Shown one piece after another: positions 38,199-50,999 of a stretch of DNA of 64,000 nt (positions are counted from its first letter, which is position 1; the number at the start of each line of letters is the position of its first letter). The translations under genes and the position numbers were made by a program. The DNA is from Lingula anatina (lineage: Eukaryota > Brachiopoda > Lingulata > Lingulida > Lingulidae). The DNA is taken from the NCBI RefSeq assembly GCF_001039355.2, contig NW_019775525.1, positions 373,502 to 437,501 on the forward strand, written 5' to 3'. The notes below the pieces were generated by a model. That model was not told the DNA's origin. It saw only the letters and a list, made by a program, of their open reading frames with translations, and ran no database searches.

Positions 38199-38381
38199 GG
38201 TTCCCAAACCTAGATCGTTCTAACAGGATTGATCCATCTCGGAGGGGTTTCCTACTAAATTGCTTTCAGCTTAAGTGGTTTAGATGTCTGGCACGCCTAC
38301 TGAAGCTGCTAAATGATAATCAATTACCTCCTAGCAGCTTTAGATCGACGCACATTTAGTACAATAGGGTCTGGGAATGGT
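38199..38381. mobile_element. Foldback MITE, family A copy 2 (diverged)
   Basis: Shares with the 4.5 and 61.8 kb copies the CCTAGATCG end, ACTAAATTGCTTTCAGC and CTAGCAGCTTTAGATCG blocks, and TCTGGGAATGG at the right end. The inverted repeat is weaker, as expected for an older copy. Confidence 0.65.
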
Positions 38382-38941
38382 CCCTACACTTATCTAACCC
38401 AGTTTTGAAATCTCTTCTCATGCTGAAATACATTACATTCAAGTAGGAGGGCTGTATTATCAGCTCAGACCAAAAGAATAAAATAAATATATTATCAAGA
38501 TGCTTTTGAAATGATCTGGGTCATTTCCTGTTATAAAAATATTTTATTCCATATGTGCTTCACATTCAAGTGAAACTCCAAAAAGTAGAATATTAGAGAG
38601 TATGGATCATTTTTTCCCACCTTAAGCTCAACCTTAAGCTGGAGTTAATCTTTATCCTGAAATCAACTTTTAGAATTTATCATACAAAATATATGAAATG
38701 TATCTCACATTTTATTCAACTTAAAGTAATTTACATGATAACCTATTGGTAAAACCATCAACCTCTACCTTAATTACCAGATGTATTCAGTTGGATTAAC
38801 ATTTATCATGACACAGGTGTCTTCCAACTTTTTATTGGAATCGAACATCAGATGACATACAAAAAAAAAGAACACTTGACATCTGAACACTTGTATCAAA
38901 ATTATGCATGGAAAGTAAATAAATAAGGACACTTATTCAAA

Positions 38942-38942
<1 letters not shown>

Positions 38943-38979
<37 letters not shown>
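38943..38979. repeat. (TG)18 microsatellite
   Basis: Uninterrupted TG dinucleotides. A candidate length polymorphism and Z-DNA former. Confidence 0.97.
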
Positions 38980-38981
<2 letters not shown>

Positions 38982-41148
38982 ACTCACCTGTGCAATGGAC
39001 AAGAACTCTTCTGAATGTGCTTCTTCTAAGCCCAAACACCTTTACAATTTATATTTGTTTTCATTCCAAGACAACTCTTACATATCTCCTCAAAGAAAAC
39101 AAACAAACAAAAAGTAACAGCAGCTGATTCACGATTTTGTGCTGCTTTGTGATTAATGCTGGTCTTTGTTTCTTTATTATTATAAATAAACAATAATGAA
39201 TTCACTTTGTGGTCAGGGAGAGGTTAGAGTTATTCATAGGGGCAATTTACACTGGAAATTTGGAACCTATCCAACAAAATCTCTCCAAAAAAGCTGTAAT
39301 CCTTTCTTTATAATGTTAGAGACAAGAGTATAAAAATCTGTAAGTCAAATGAATAGCATTGTTTGATCTTTAATCAAATTCATCAATCAATTACTAGAGA
39401 TCAAAAGGTTAAACCAAGTTCAAGCCGAATTAGAAAAAAACAGTGACAGGAGGGCATAAAAATCAAGTGCAAACTGCACTTTTTTTTCCAATGGTGGAGC
39501 CATCTCCTGCACACCCCTTCATTTCCCTACCTGCCTGCGACACTCCCCTTTCTCATCTGCTGACAGCCATTTCTAACCAAAAAATTTATAATATCGAGAT
39601 ACCTTCCAGCTTTTCTAATACCTAAACTCAGCTTGGCAGAGTCTATGTACAGTAGGCAATACAAAATGAGTCTATTTTTCAAGTTAAAGAAAACCCTTAA
39701 ACTTTTCAACTGTGCATGTCCAGATTGCAATTACCCTTAAAGACAGAACTGCTTCAAAAAATAACCAGTCTGATCACGGACATGCAAAGTCCATTTTAGA
39801 CCATCAGACTGAATCAGCTTCTACTTTCCATGGACTACTGATCAAAGCTGTTTGTTGTTTGGATAACAATATGAATTTATCATATCTCTTCATATCATAT
39901 CTGCACACCTAACCCCATGTCACAGAATGTCTATTCGGTGACTGGGGTAGTATACTGTGACATAAAAATAATACCTCAAATCTTACACTCAATAAATGGA
40001 AGACGCCCGCACAACAACTTGTCAACATAGGGCGCACAAAGGAAAACATGAGGAAATTATATAGGAAAAGTATCATACAGAAAACTCTATTTTGAAAGAG
40101 ATTAATGTTACACATTCATACCAACATGCAAATACAGAGGTACATGTGGTTTTGGAAATTGCTCTATATCATACCTGAATAAAAATACAGACAGATTTTT
40201 TTCACTTTTTTCCTTTAGACTCACGTTTACATAGTTGGATCACCTGACAAGATTATCTGTGATTTGAGATCAATATCTTTGCTGAATCTACTCCGATTCT
40301 CTGATAGCAAATGCAACTGAAACTTTTCAAACCAATAAACTGGAAATTATGAACATAGTGAAATCTTCTGAGACCAATGAGCCCTTTGACAAATAAACCT
40401 TTAAGATACTAGGTAAAGAATGATGCTTGGTCAGTATTAACAACATCATTCTTTCCTTGGAATCAATAAACATGTCTTTCTGAATTTAGATTCAATTTGC
40501 CCTGAATGCCACCATCAACAAATATCACAAAAAGAAAACTTCTCATAGGCACCTATCCACATTGATGCTTAAATAAGTTAAAGAAATGTAGTAATTTGTG
40601 GAGTGACTGTTTTATTGAATGGATGGCTTTTTTTCTGTTTATCTTTGGTGATGATACAAAAACAACTTCTATTTTCAGTATACTTTTATATATTTATATC
40701 TGATTCAATTCAAGATGTACAGTCCTCATATAAGCTACAGTGTACAGAATCCTAATGATCACAAAATATCAAATTGAAGCCAATATGTGCTAGTACTATT
40801 GAAACCTTTCACTAGCTGTCAAAGAGGGCAATCATAGTGAATAGAGTACCATAATTACATGGAATAATTGATAGCAAGCCACAGAATATCTGGCAGCATT
40901 TGTAGCTTTTACAACTCGTCACTGAAATAATTGGGATACATGCATATTTGCATGCATGGTCATTATTTTGTTACTACCCTGTATATCATAGTTTTCTTTT
41001 AAACATTTTTGCTGAATGTCTGATTTCACTTATCCCTAAAAATCAACAGAATACCCAGGCAACATATATTTTATGTCTTGGCTTTAAAAATCAAATTCTG
41101 TACCTGTTTTTCTAAATGTTTGCATAAAAGCCATGTATCAACTAATTT

Positions 41149-41746
41149 TTGTTTTTTGATAGTATCAAAAAGGCAAGTTTAATATTAGCACTACTAATGC
41201 CATTATTAGTATGTTCAGAATTAAACAGTCCCATTTCAGGTTGTAAAAACTTGACAATAAATATATTAATTAAGTTTTCCATGAATTTCTTTTGCTCTTT
41301 CAATGGCATAAAAATGGATCAATTATCATTAATTCTTCTAATTCCATCATTGGACAGGGCACACTTAACGTCACATGGCTCTGATGAAGAGGAGATAAGG
41401 AGCCCTTAATGCATGATATTAATGCAAACATCCTTGGCTAAATAAATACTTATAACTGTTGTTACATTAATGGTGATAAGCATTATGAGGATTTGAGCAT
41501 AATGGTTAAAGGTTGACAGTAATGACACTTTAATTGAGTGGTTTTGCTGTAAGAGATAAGATTACAATTAACAGTAGAGATCTATATTTAACAGTTGTTG
41601 TACGTGCTACATATATTATCATTTTGAATTTCTTCTTAAATTCAGATGAACATTTAAGAATTAATCACATATTTTCTAAACTAACAGCCAATAAAATTCT
41701 AATATACCAGCAAATGTCAATGAATCTCTGGAAAGAAAGAGCATGA
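41149..41746. promoter_or_regulatory. Candidate regulatory DNA in the repeated block (also 42762-43359, 45029-45626)
   Basis: Unusually dense in homeodomain-like TAAT/ATTA cores (for example TTAATTAAG, TCATTAATTC), with TAATGCAAACA, TGGCTAAATAAATA and TTGACAG. Copies differ little here. This composition resembles developmental enhancers, but AT-rich DNA yields such motifs by chance, so the call is weak. Confidence 0.3.
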
Positions 41747-41752
41747 ACTTAT

Positions 41753-41753
41753 N
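41753..41753. other. Single-N contig join
   Basis: One N between copy 1 and copy 2 of the repeated block; sequence restarts at TACATGTGG. Confidence 0.9.
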
Positions 41754-44021
41754 TACATGTGGTTTTGGAAATTGCTCTATATCATACCTGAATAAAAATA
41801 CAGACAGATTTTTTTCACTTTTTTCCTTTAGACTCACGTTTACATAGTTGGATCACCTGACAAGATTATCTGTGATTTGAGATCAATATCTTTGCTGAAT
41901 CTACTCCGATTCTCTGATAGCAAATGCAACTGAAACTTTTCAAACCAATAAACTGGAAATTATGAACATAGTGAAATCTTCTGAGACCAATGAGCCCTTT
42001 GACAAATAAACCTTTAAGATACTAGGTAAAGAATGATGCTTGGTCAGTATTAACAACATCATTCTTTCCTTGGAATCAATAAACATGTCTGTCTGAATTT
42101 AGATTCAATTTGCCCTGAATGCCACCATCAACAAATATCACAAAAAGAAAACTTCTCATAGGCACCTATCCACGTTGATGCTTAAATAAGTTAAAGAAAT
42201 GTAGTAATTTGTGGAGTGACTGTTTTATTGAATGTATGGCTTTTTTTCTGTTTATCTTTGGTGATGATACAAAAACAACTTCTATTTTCAGTATACTTTT
42301 ATATATTTATATCTGATTCAATTCAAGATGTACAGTCCTCATATAAGCTACAGTGTACAGAATCCTAATGATCACAAAATATCAAATTGAAGCCAATATG
42401 TGCTAGTACTATTGAAACCTTTCACTAGCTGTCAAAGAGGGCAATCCTAGTGAATAGAGTACCATAATTACATGGAATAATTGATAGCAAGCCACAGAAT
42501 ATCTGACAGCATTTGTAGCTTTTACAACTCGTCACTGAAATAATTGGGATACATGCATATTTGCATGCATGGTCATTATTTTGTTACTACCCTGTATATC
42601 ATAGTTTTCTTTTAAACATTTTTGCTGAATGTCTGATTTCACTTATCCCTAAAAATCAACAGAATACCCAGGCAACATATATTTTATGTCTTGGCTTTAA
42701 AAATCAAATTCTGTACCTGTTTTTCTAAATGTTTGCATAAAAGCCATGTATCAACTAATTTTTGTTTTTTGATAGTATCAAAAAGGCAAGTTTAATATTA
42801 GCACTACTAATGCCATTATTAGTATGTTCAGAATTAAACAGTCCCATTTCAGGTTGTAAAAACTTGACAATAAATATATTAATTAAGTTTTCCATGAATT
42901 TCTTTTGCTCTTTCAATGGCATAAAAATGGATCAATTATCATTAATTCTTCTAATTCCATCATTGGACAGGGCACACTTAACGTCACATGGCTCTGATGA
43001 AGAGGAGATAAGGAGCCCTTAATGCATGATATTAATGCAAACATCCTTGGCTAAATAAATACTTATAACTGTTGTTACATTAATGGTGATAAGCATTATG
43101 AGGATTTGAGCATAATGGTTAAAGGTTGACAGTAATGACACTTTAATTGAGTGGTTTTGCTGTAAGAGATAAGATTACAATTAACAGTAGAGATCTATAT
43201 TTAACAGTTGTTGTACGTGCTACATATATTATCATTTTGAATTTCTTCTTAAATTCAGATGAACATTTAAGAATTAATCACATATTTTCTAAACTAACAG
43301 CCAATGAAATTCTAATATACCAGCAAATGTCAATGAATCTCTGGAAAGAAAGAGCATGAACTTATAAACTGAATTACTTAATTTACAAATAGCGGAAGTA
43401 TGAAACAATAAATGAAAACCCATAATCTAATGAAAAGATAAAGTCAGTCACTTAATTCCAACCCCCTGCTTGGGAAAATCTTGCACCAAATCCACATACA
43501 TTGTACAAAAGTCCATTCATTAATGACCAGCTTGAAACAATATAGGAAAACCAATGGTCAAATAAAAAGATAAAGCAAAGCGCAGTCATTTACTCCACCC
43601 CTTGCTCGCATATCTATTACTTAAATCTATAGCAGGTAATCAGTTTTAATTGATCCATCATCGAGGGGATCTCAGTAGCCTAGTGTCTACAACAAACAAT
43701 TCCAACTACCCACAAACATCAGTGCTGTAATGACCAGTGAAAGTAAATAAATATGTTTATTCTGAAAACATAGCAATGTTTTTTTTTTCTAACAATACAA
43801 AACAATTGCTGGAGTTTTCAACTTTGACAGTTATCAGCCTTATATTTATGCCTCCTGCCATCTTGCACTGATCTTGAGAAACTGAGCTGTTTTAAAAATG
43901 TTCATGTATTATTGATAAGTTATTAATTTACTAATTGACTATAACTTAAAATGGGATCTATACAGGTTAGTATAATGGTCTCTCTTTGTGTAATTCTGAG
44001 CCACGTACTGCACTAGTAGTA

Positions 44022-44022
44022 N
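44022..44022. other. Single-N contig join
   Basis: One N between copy 2 and copy 3 of the repeated block; sequence again restarts at TACATGTGG. Confidence 0.9.
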
Positions 44023-46935
44023 TACATGTGGTTTTGGAAATTGCTCTATATCATACCTGAATAAAAATACAGACAGATTTTTTTCACTTTTTTCCTTTAG
44101 ACTCATGTTTACATAGTTGGATCACCTGACAAGATTATCTGTGATTTGAGATCAATATCTTTGCTGAATCTACTCCGATTCTCTGATAGTAAATGCAACT
44201 GAAACTTTTCAAACCAATAAACTGGAAATTATGAACATAGTGAAATCTTCTGAGACCAATGAGCCCTTTGACAAATAAACCTTTAAGATACTAGGTAAAG
44301 AATGATGCTTGGTCAGTATTAACAACATCATTCTTTCCTTGGAATCAATAAACATGTCTTTCTGAATTTAGATTCAATTTGCCCTGAATGCCACCATCAA
44401 CAAATATCACAAAAAGAAAACTTCTCATAGGCACCTATCCACATTGATGCTTAAATAAGTTAAAGAAATGTAGTAATTTGTGGAGTGACTGTTTTATTGA
44501 ATGGATGGCTTTTTTTCTGTTTATCTTTGGTGATGATACAAAAACAACTTCTATTTTCAGTATACTTTTATATATTTATATCTGATTCAATTCAAGATGT
44601 ACAGTCCTCATATAAGCTACAGTGTACAGAATCCTAATGATCACAAAATATCAAATTGAAGCCAATATGTGCTAGTACTATTGAAACCTTTCACTAGCTG
44701 TCAAAGAGGGCAATCATAGTGAATAGAGTACCATAATTACATGGAATAATTGATAGCAAGCCACAGAATATCTGGCAGCATTTGTAGCTTTTACAACTCG
44801 TCACTGAAATAATTGGGATACATGCATATTTGCATGCATGGTCATTATTTTGTTACTACCCTGTATATCATAGTTTTCTTTTAAACATTTTTGCTGAATG
44901 TCTGATTTCACTTATCCCTAAAAATCAACAGAATACGAAGGCAACATATATTTTGTCTTGGCTTTAAAAATCAAATTCTGTACCTGTTTTTCTAAATGTT
45001 TGCATAAAAGCCATGTATCAACTAATTTTTGTTTTTTGATAGTATCAAAAAGGCAAGTTTAATATTAGGACTACTAATACCATTATTAGTATGTTCAGAA
45101 TTAAATAGTCCCATTTCAGGTTGTAAAAACTTGACAATAAATATATTAATTAAGTTTTCCATGAATTTCTTTTTCTCTTTCAATGGCATAAAAATGAATC
45201 AATTATCATTAATTCTTCTAATTCCATCATTGGACAGGGCACACTTAACGTCACATGGCTCTGATGAAGAGGAGATAAGGAGCCCTTAATGCATGATATT
45301 AATGCAAACATCCTTGGCTAAATAAATACTTATAACTGTTGTTACATTAATGCTTATCACCATTATGAGGATTTGAGCATAATGGTTAAAGGTTGACAGT
45401 AATGACACTTTAATTGAGTGGTTTTGCTGTAAGAGATAAGATTACAATTAACATTAGAGATCTATATTTAACAGTTGTTGTACGTGCTACATATATTATC
45501 ATTTTGAATTTCTTCTTAAATTCAGATGAACATTTAAGAATTAATCACATATTTTCTAAACTAACAGCCAATAAAATTCTAATATACCAGCAAATGTCAA
45601 TGAATCTCTGGAAAGAAAGAGCATGAACTTATAAACTGAATTAATTAATTTACAAATAGCGGAAGTATGAAACAATAAATGAAAACCCATAATCTAATGA
45701 AAAGATAAAGCAAGTCACTTAATTCCAACCCCCTGCTTGGGAAAATCTTGCACCAAATCCACATACATTGTACAAAAGTCCATTCATTAATGACCAGCTT
45801 GAAACAATATAGGAAAACCAATGGTAAAATAAAAAGATAAAGCAAAGCGCAGTCATTTACTCCACCCCTTGCTCGCATATCTATTACTTAAATCTATAGC
45901 AGGTAATCAGTTTTAATTGATCCATCATCGAGGGGATCTCAGTAGCCTAGTGTCTACAACAAACAATTCCAACTACCCACAAACATCAGTGCTGTAATGA
46001 CCAGTGAAAGTAAATAAATATGTTTATTCTGAAAACATAGCAATGTTGTTTTTTTTCTAACAATACAAAACAATTGCTGGAGTTTTCAACTTTGACAGTT
46101 ATCAGCCTTATATTTATGCCTCCTGCCATCTTGCACTGATCTCGAGAAACTGAGCTGTTTTAAAAATGTTCATGTATTATTGATAAGTTATTAATTTACT
46201 AATTGACTATAACTTAAAATGGGATCTATACAGGTTAGTATAATGGTCTCTCTTTGTGTAAATCTGAGCCACGTACTGCACTAGTAGCAATCAGCAAGTT
46301 TCTCTTCATTACGATTTCATTTTCTTCAAATACAAACTGCACTTCACAAGCAGTTTCTGATACATCTCACACAAAGCAGCCCTCGGTTTTTAAAACAGGT
46401 GACAAACCCTTAGTGGAGGTGACAAATTCTACTTTTGTTTCCTCAACCACATGTACAAAACAAAACACTGTCCCAGAATTAAACCAGAACAATTCAACGT
46501 GGATCTATTTCGTTTTGTGGTCAGTTAATGAAAACTGAATCTTTTTATAGTAGCCAAACAAATAAAACTGTGCTCCCCTGCGCACTGTACATGGAGGTTA
46601 CAAGCATTAACACAGATGTAATCACACTCCCACCTGCTCCCATGCAACCTCTGGACCATGTTTAAAAGAAATATTAATTTTCCAAAGATCTTATCAAATC
46701 CAGACACAGGTGTTCAAGGATAAGCATGGATACTCTCCTTTGGAACTCCATTTAGAGGACATATGCAATTGTTGTGGTTAGCTGGCTCAAAGCATTAAAA
46801 TTAATCAAGCAAAGGCAAAATGTGGTGTCTTAAAACAGTTCATTACCATGGGGTTCTTCATTAGATGTGGGTTTTGTCATGCAAAGGATTTAATGTTTGT
46901 CTGTAAATTTAGAAGTTGAAAATTCTTTTTTTTTT

Positions 46936-47328
46936 NNNNNNNNNNNNNNNNNNNNNNNNNNNNNNNNNNNNNNNNNNNNNNNNNNNNNNNNNNNNNNNNN
47001 NNNNNNNNNNNNNNNNNNNNNNNNNNNNNNNNNNNNNNNNNNNNNNNNNNNNNNNNNNNNNNNNNNNNNNNNNNNNNNNNNNNNNNNNNNNNNNNNNNNN
47101 NNNNNNNNNNNNNNNNNNNNNNNNNNNNNNNNNNNNNNNNNNNNNNNNNNNNNNNNNNNNNNNNNNNNNNNNNNNNNNNNNNNNNNNNNNNNNNNNNNNN
47201 NNNNNNNNNNNNNNNNNNNNNNNNNNNNNNNNNNNNNNNNNNNNNNNNNNNNNNNNNNNNNNNNNNNNNNNNNNNNNNNNNNNNNNNNNNNNNNNNNNNN
47301 NNNNNNNNNNNNNNNNNNNNNNNNNNNN
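46936..47328. other. Assembly gap (393 N)
   Basis: Begins in a T run that copy 4 also contains at about 48793-48803. Sequence after the gap re-enters the same block at TAGAGATC. Confidence 0.99.
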
Positions 47329-48954
47329 TAGAGATCTATATTTAACAGTTGTTGTACGTGCTACATATATTATCATTTTGAATTTCTTCTTAAATTCAGA
47401 TGAACATTTAAGAATTAATCACATATTTTCTAAACTAACAGCCAATGAAATTCTAATATACCAGCAAATGTCAATGAATCTCTGGAAAGAAAGAGCATGA
47501 ACTTATAAACTGAATTACTTAATTTACAAATAGCGGAAGTATGAAACAATAAATGAAAACCCATAATCTAATGAAAAGATAAAGTCAGTCACTTAATTCC
47601 AACCCCCTGCTTGGGAAAATCTTGCACCAAATCCACATACATTGTACAAAAGTCCATTCATTAATGACCAGCTTGAAACAATATAGGAAAACCAATGGTC
47701 AAATAAAAAGATAAAGCAAAGCGCAGTCATTTACTCCACCCCTTGCTCGCATATCTATTACTTAAATCTATAGCAGGTAATCAGTTTTAATTGATCCATC
47801 ATCGAGGGGATCTCAGTAGCCTAGTGTCTACAACAAACAATTCCAACTACCCACAAACATCAGTGCTGTAATGACCAGTGAAAGTAAATAAATATGTTTA
47901 TTCTGAAAACATAGCAATGTTGTTTTTTTTCTAACAATACAAAACAATTGCTGGAGTTTTCAACTTTGACAGTTATCAGCCTTATATTTATGCCTCCTGC
48001 CATCTTGCACTGATCTTGAGAAACTGAGCTGTTTTAAAAATGTTCATGTATTATTGATAAGTTATTAATTTACTAATTGACTATAACTTAAAATGGGATC
48101 TATACAGGTTAGTATAATGGTCTCTCTTTGTGTAATTCTGAGCCACGTACTGCACTAGTAGTAATCAGCAAGTTTCTCTTCATTACGATTTCATTTTCTT
48201 CAAATACAAACTGCACTTCACAAGCAGTTTCTGATACATCTCACACAAAGCAGCCCTCGGGGTGACAAACCCTTAGTGGACCGGAGATGACAAATTCTAC
48301 TTTTGTTTCCTCAACCACATGTACAAAACAAAACACTGTCCCAGAATTAAACCAGAACAATTCAACGTGGATCTATTTCGTTTTGTGGTCAGTTAATGAA
48401 AACTGAATCTTTTTATAGTAGCCAAACAAATAAAACTGTGCTCCCCTGCGCACTGTACATGGAGGTTACAAGCATTAACACAGATGTAATCACACTCCCA
48501 CCTGCTCCCATGCAACCTCTGGACCATGTTTAAAAGAAATATTAATTTTCCAAAGATCTTATCAAATCCAGACACAGGTGTTCAAGGATAAGCATGGATA
48601 CTCTCCTTTGGAACTCCATTTAGAGGACATATGCAATTGTTGTGGTTAGCTGGCTCAAAGCATTAAAATTAATCAAGCAAAGGCAAAATGTGGTGTCTTA
48701 AAACAGTTCATTACCATGGGGTTCTTCATTAGATGTGGGTTTTGTCATGCAAAGGATTTAATGTTTGTCTGTAAATTTAGAAGTTGAAAATTCTTTTTTT
48801 TTTATTCTTTGCCTACATTCTAGAGATGTCAAAGAAAACACTTTGTGCAAAGACAGAAAGACCTTTCTTGTAACCATATGCACCACTGCTGCAGTGACCA
48901 CACACAATTAATACAAAATCAAGTATTTAACTTCAGTAACCAAATAATTGACAT

Positions 48955-49001
48955 AGTATCATTTCTGTCCAAGAATCGAGTATCATTTCTGTCCAGGAAT
49001 T
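48955..49001. repeat. Two-unit 24-bp tandem repeat
   Basis: AGTATCATTTCTGTCC occurs at 48955 and 48979, followed by AAGAATCG and AGGAATTA. Confidence 0.85.
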
Positions 49002-49208
49002 AAGATGATTTATATGACTAAGTATTATTGTCATTTCTTAATTGCTCTTTTCTATATCCCTCACTATAAAAAAATGTTTTGGTCACTCACTGGTACATGC
49101 AGTTTGTTCTACATGTGGGACCCAGTAATCTAGGTTGTAGGTACATGTAGGTGACATTTGGAACGTTTTTCAATGTAAAAAGAAATAGTTATGATCCCTA
49201 TCTTCTTA

Positions 49209-50127
49209 AACCCCCTTTACACTGGACAGTGTCTTTTCTGTGTCCTTTGTACGACCATGAAACTGGCCAGCTAGCTGTTGGTCACTCAAAGAATCCACAG
49301 TGATTGCTAAGATCCCACAAAGAATGTTTAAGCATTGCCGAGGACGAGAAGTTTCAAGCATATTTAAAACAATCACACAAAGAATGCGATGGAAGGTGGA
49401 TGCTGCAAGATCACTCAAGGGATGCAGAGAGGATGCACAAGCATCGCCGTGGTTGCAGAAAAGAGGCACAAGCATTGCTTTGGTTGCAGAATGAATGCTC
49501 AATAATCGTCCAGTTTTCGGCATGAGAAGTATAATTTTTTTTTACTCTCAAATGGGGTCACACGAGCATTTTTTAGAAGTGACAGGAAATCTTAAGGTAC
49601 ATGTAACAGCTACTACTGGTCTCATACCAGCCTCCAGTTGGTATTTTTTTTCCTAAAATTCTTGAACGGATCCATTTTTGGAGGTAATTATAGAACAAAA
49701 TTTTTTTCTTTCTTCAAGATGCAGTTGTTGTCACATTTTTTGCAGAAAGCATCTTTTGAAAATGGATTCAAAAATTCAGTTGTGCCAGTCAGCCTTTCTT
49801 GTCTTCGCCGCCTGACTATCCATCTTATAAGGACAACAATGATCATTGACTCAATATCAGTCCATGCAGACTTAGCATTACTGTAGTTTGAAAAAGAGGT
49901 TTATTGCTAATTATGTTTCATTTTCTGGAGATGTTTTAAAATGGGTAACCAGGGTGATTGGGTGAGAACTGATGAAAATAGAGTCAGAATATATCAAAGG
50001 ACGCCCAACCAGCACGAACGCAGACGCCTTTACACTGAGACACGCTTTAATTGCTTTTGTGACCACTGACCACATTTTTGTTTGCAGAAGAGACACAGAA
50101 AGGACCCTGCCCAGTGTGAAGGGGCCT
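49209..50127. mobile_element. Non-autonomous TIR element, Harbinger-like
   Basis: The left end AACCCCCTTTACACTGGACA and the complement of the right end (AGGCCCCTTCACACTGGGCA) match for about 40 bases, continuing into TTTCTGTGTC. TTA lies immediately outside both ends, the target size used by PIF/Harbinger elements. At about 919 bases it has no transposase. The left half holds diverged direct repeats (CACAAAGAATG; CACAAGCATCGCCGTGG and CACAAGCATTGCTTTGG). Confidence 0.7.
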
Positions 50128-50319
50128 TTAGCTTTGACAGTGCATTTTATCTTTTATCTATCAAATATTAGCAGCATTTTTGTGTAAAAAGTTATATTGA
50201 AAAAAAGGAAAAGAAAAAAACAGAAAAAAACAACTTAAAAAAACTCTCTCACTTCCCAACTAAAACATGCATATTTACAGTGAAGACAAGTATCTTCTCT
50301 TATCACCCTGAGGGCAAAC

Positions 50320-50405
50320 AGATTATTGATGCCAATTGATGATTTGAAATTAATCAGAAAGTAGATTATTGATGCCAACTGATGATTTGAAATTAATCAA
50401 AAAGT
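50320..50405. repeat. Two-unit 43-bp tandem repeat
   Basis: AGATTATTGATGCCAA(T/C)TG and following bases occur twice with a 43-base period and two mismatches seen. A recent local duplication. Confidence 0.88.
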
Positions 50406-50999
50406 ACACTGGGAAGGGATTTTTAAAAAAAGGACTGACATATCTTCAATTTATACATGCCTGAAATGTGTACATCTTTTAAACAAAGGATAATTGTAAT
50501 CTTGATGTGTGACCAGCATGATGGGTGCATGAACAGGGCAGCAAACTTGTGGGCAAGGTAAAATTTTTCAACACTGCTTGCACTGACGAGCCTCTGAACA
50601 CCATTTGACTCAATGACGAAAGCACCAAATCGTCATTATGTACTTGTGATAATTATTGACACATGTCAATGTAATTCACTCTTTTTGTGCTACAATATAT
50701 ATTTTTACCTCAGCAAAACATGGTGTCTTAAAACAGTTCATTACTGTAACATATTTTTGCTTCAGAATTGTACTGGTAGCTCAAAAACAGAGCACAAAAA
50801 CATAATCACTGTCAAAAACAAACATGACCCATTTCTGGTTTGTCATATAATCATTATATTGTAGATCCACAACATTTAACATAATGTCTGCTCTTGAAGA
50901 GTTACTACAGTACTTGTGAATGATTTATACATAATATCAGCAGGACTATCAATCTATCACTTTTTTTCTTTGCCCTTATACTAGATAATTTCTCCTCTC

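Larger units (their letters stand above)
32735..40140. other. Upstream region of the ABTB2-like gene
   Basis: Non-coding. Because exon 1 starts with an acceptor, one or more 5' UTR exons must lie upstream on the minus strand. CAG|GTAAG-type minus donors occur with exon edges at about 33418, 33839, 33869, 34328 and 34865. None can be chosen without transcripts. Also present: a foldback element, diverged repeats and (TG)n. Confidence 0.5.
40141..48803. repeat. One non-coding block present as four overlapping partial copies
   Basis: Copies: 40141-41752, 41754-44021, 44023-46935, and 47329-48803 (lacking its left part). The first three start at the same TACATGTGG and are joined by single N bases; the third and fourth are separated by a long N gap in poly(T). 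They differ by scattered SNPs and small indels. The nested, differently truncated ends are typical of overlapping contigs or haplotypes not merged by the assembler. The real locus is probably about 3-4 kb. Short ORFs inside repeat with the block and are not evidence of genes. Confidence 0.88.

Noticed and set aside
38942-39127. Cys/Val-repeat open frame
   Set aside because: Translation of the (TG)n microsatellite.
41149-41746. Open frames of 86 and 70 codons found three times
   Set aside because: Their apparent conservation is due to the assembly duplication. Differences between copies change residues freely and there is no homology.
46254-46538. 94-codon open frame, Thr/Ser-rich, in the repeated block
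   Set aside because: It has no ATG at its start, no splice signals in frame and no recognised domain, and it recurs only because the block is assembled more than once.
46897-47500. Long open frames across the N gap
   Set aside because: They are produced by reading N as coding sequence.
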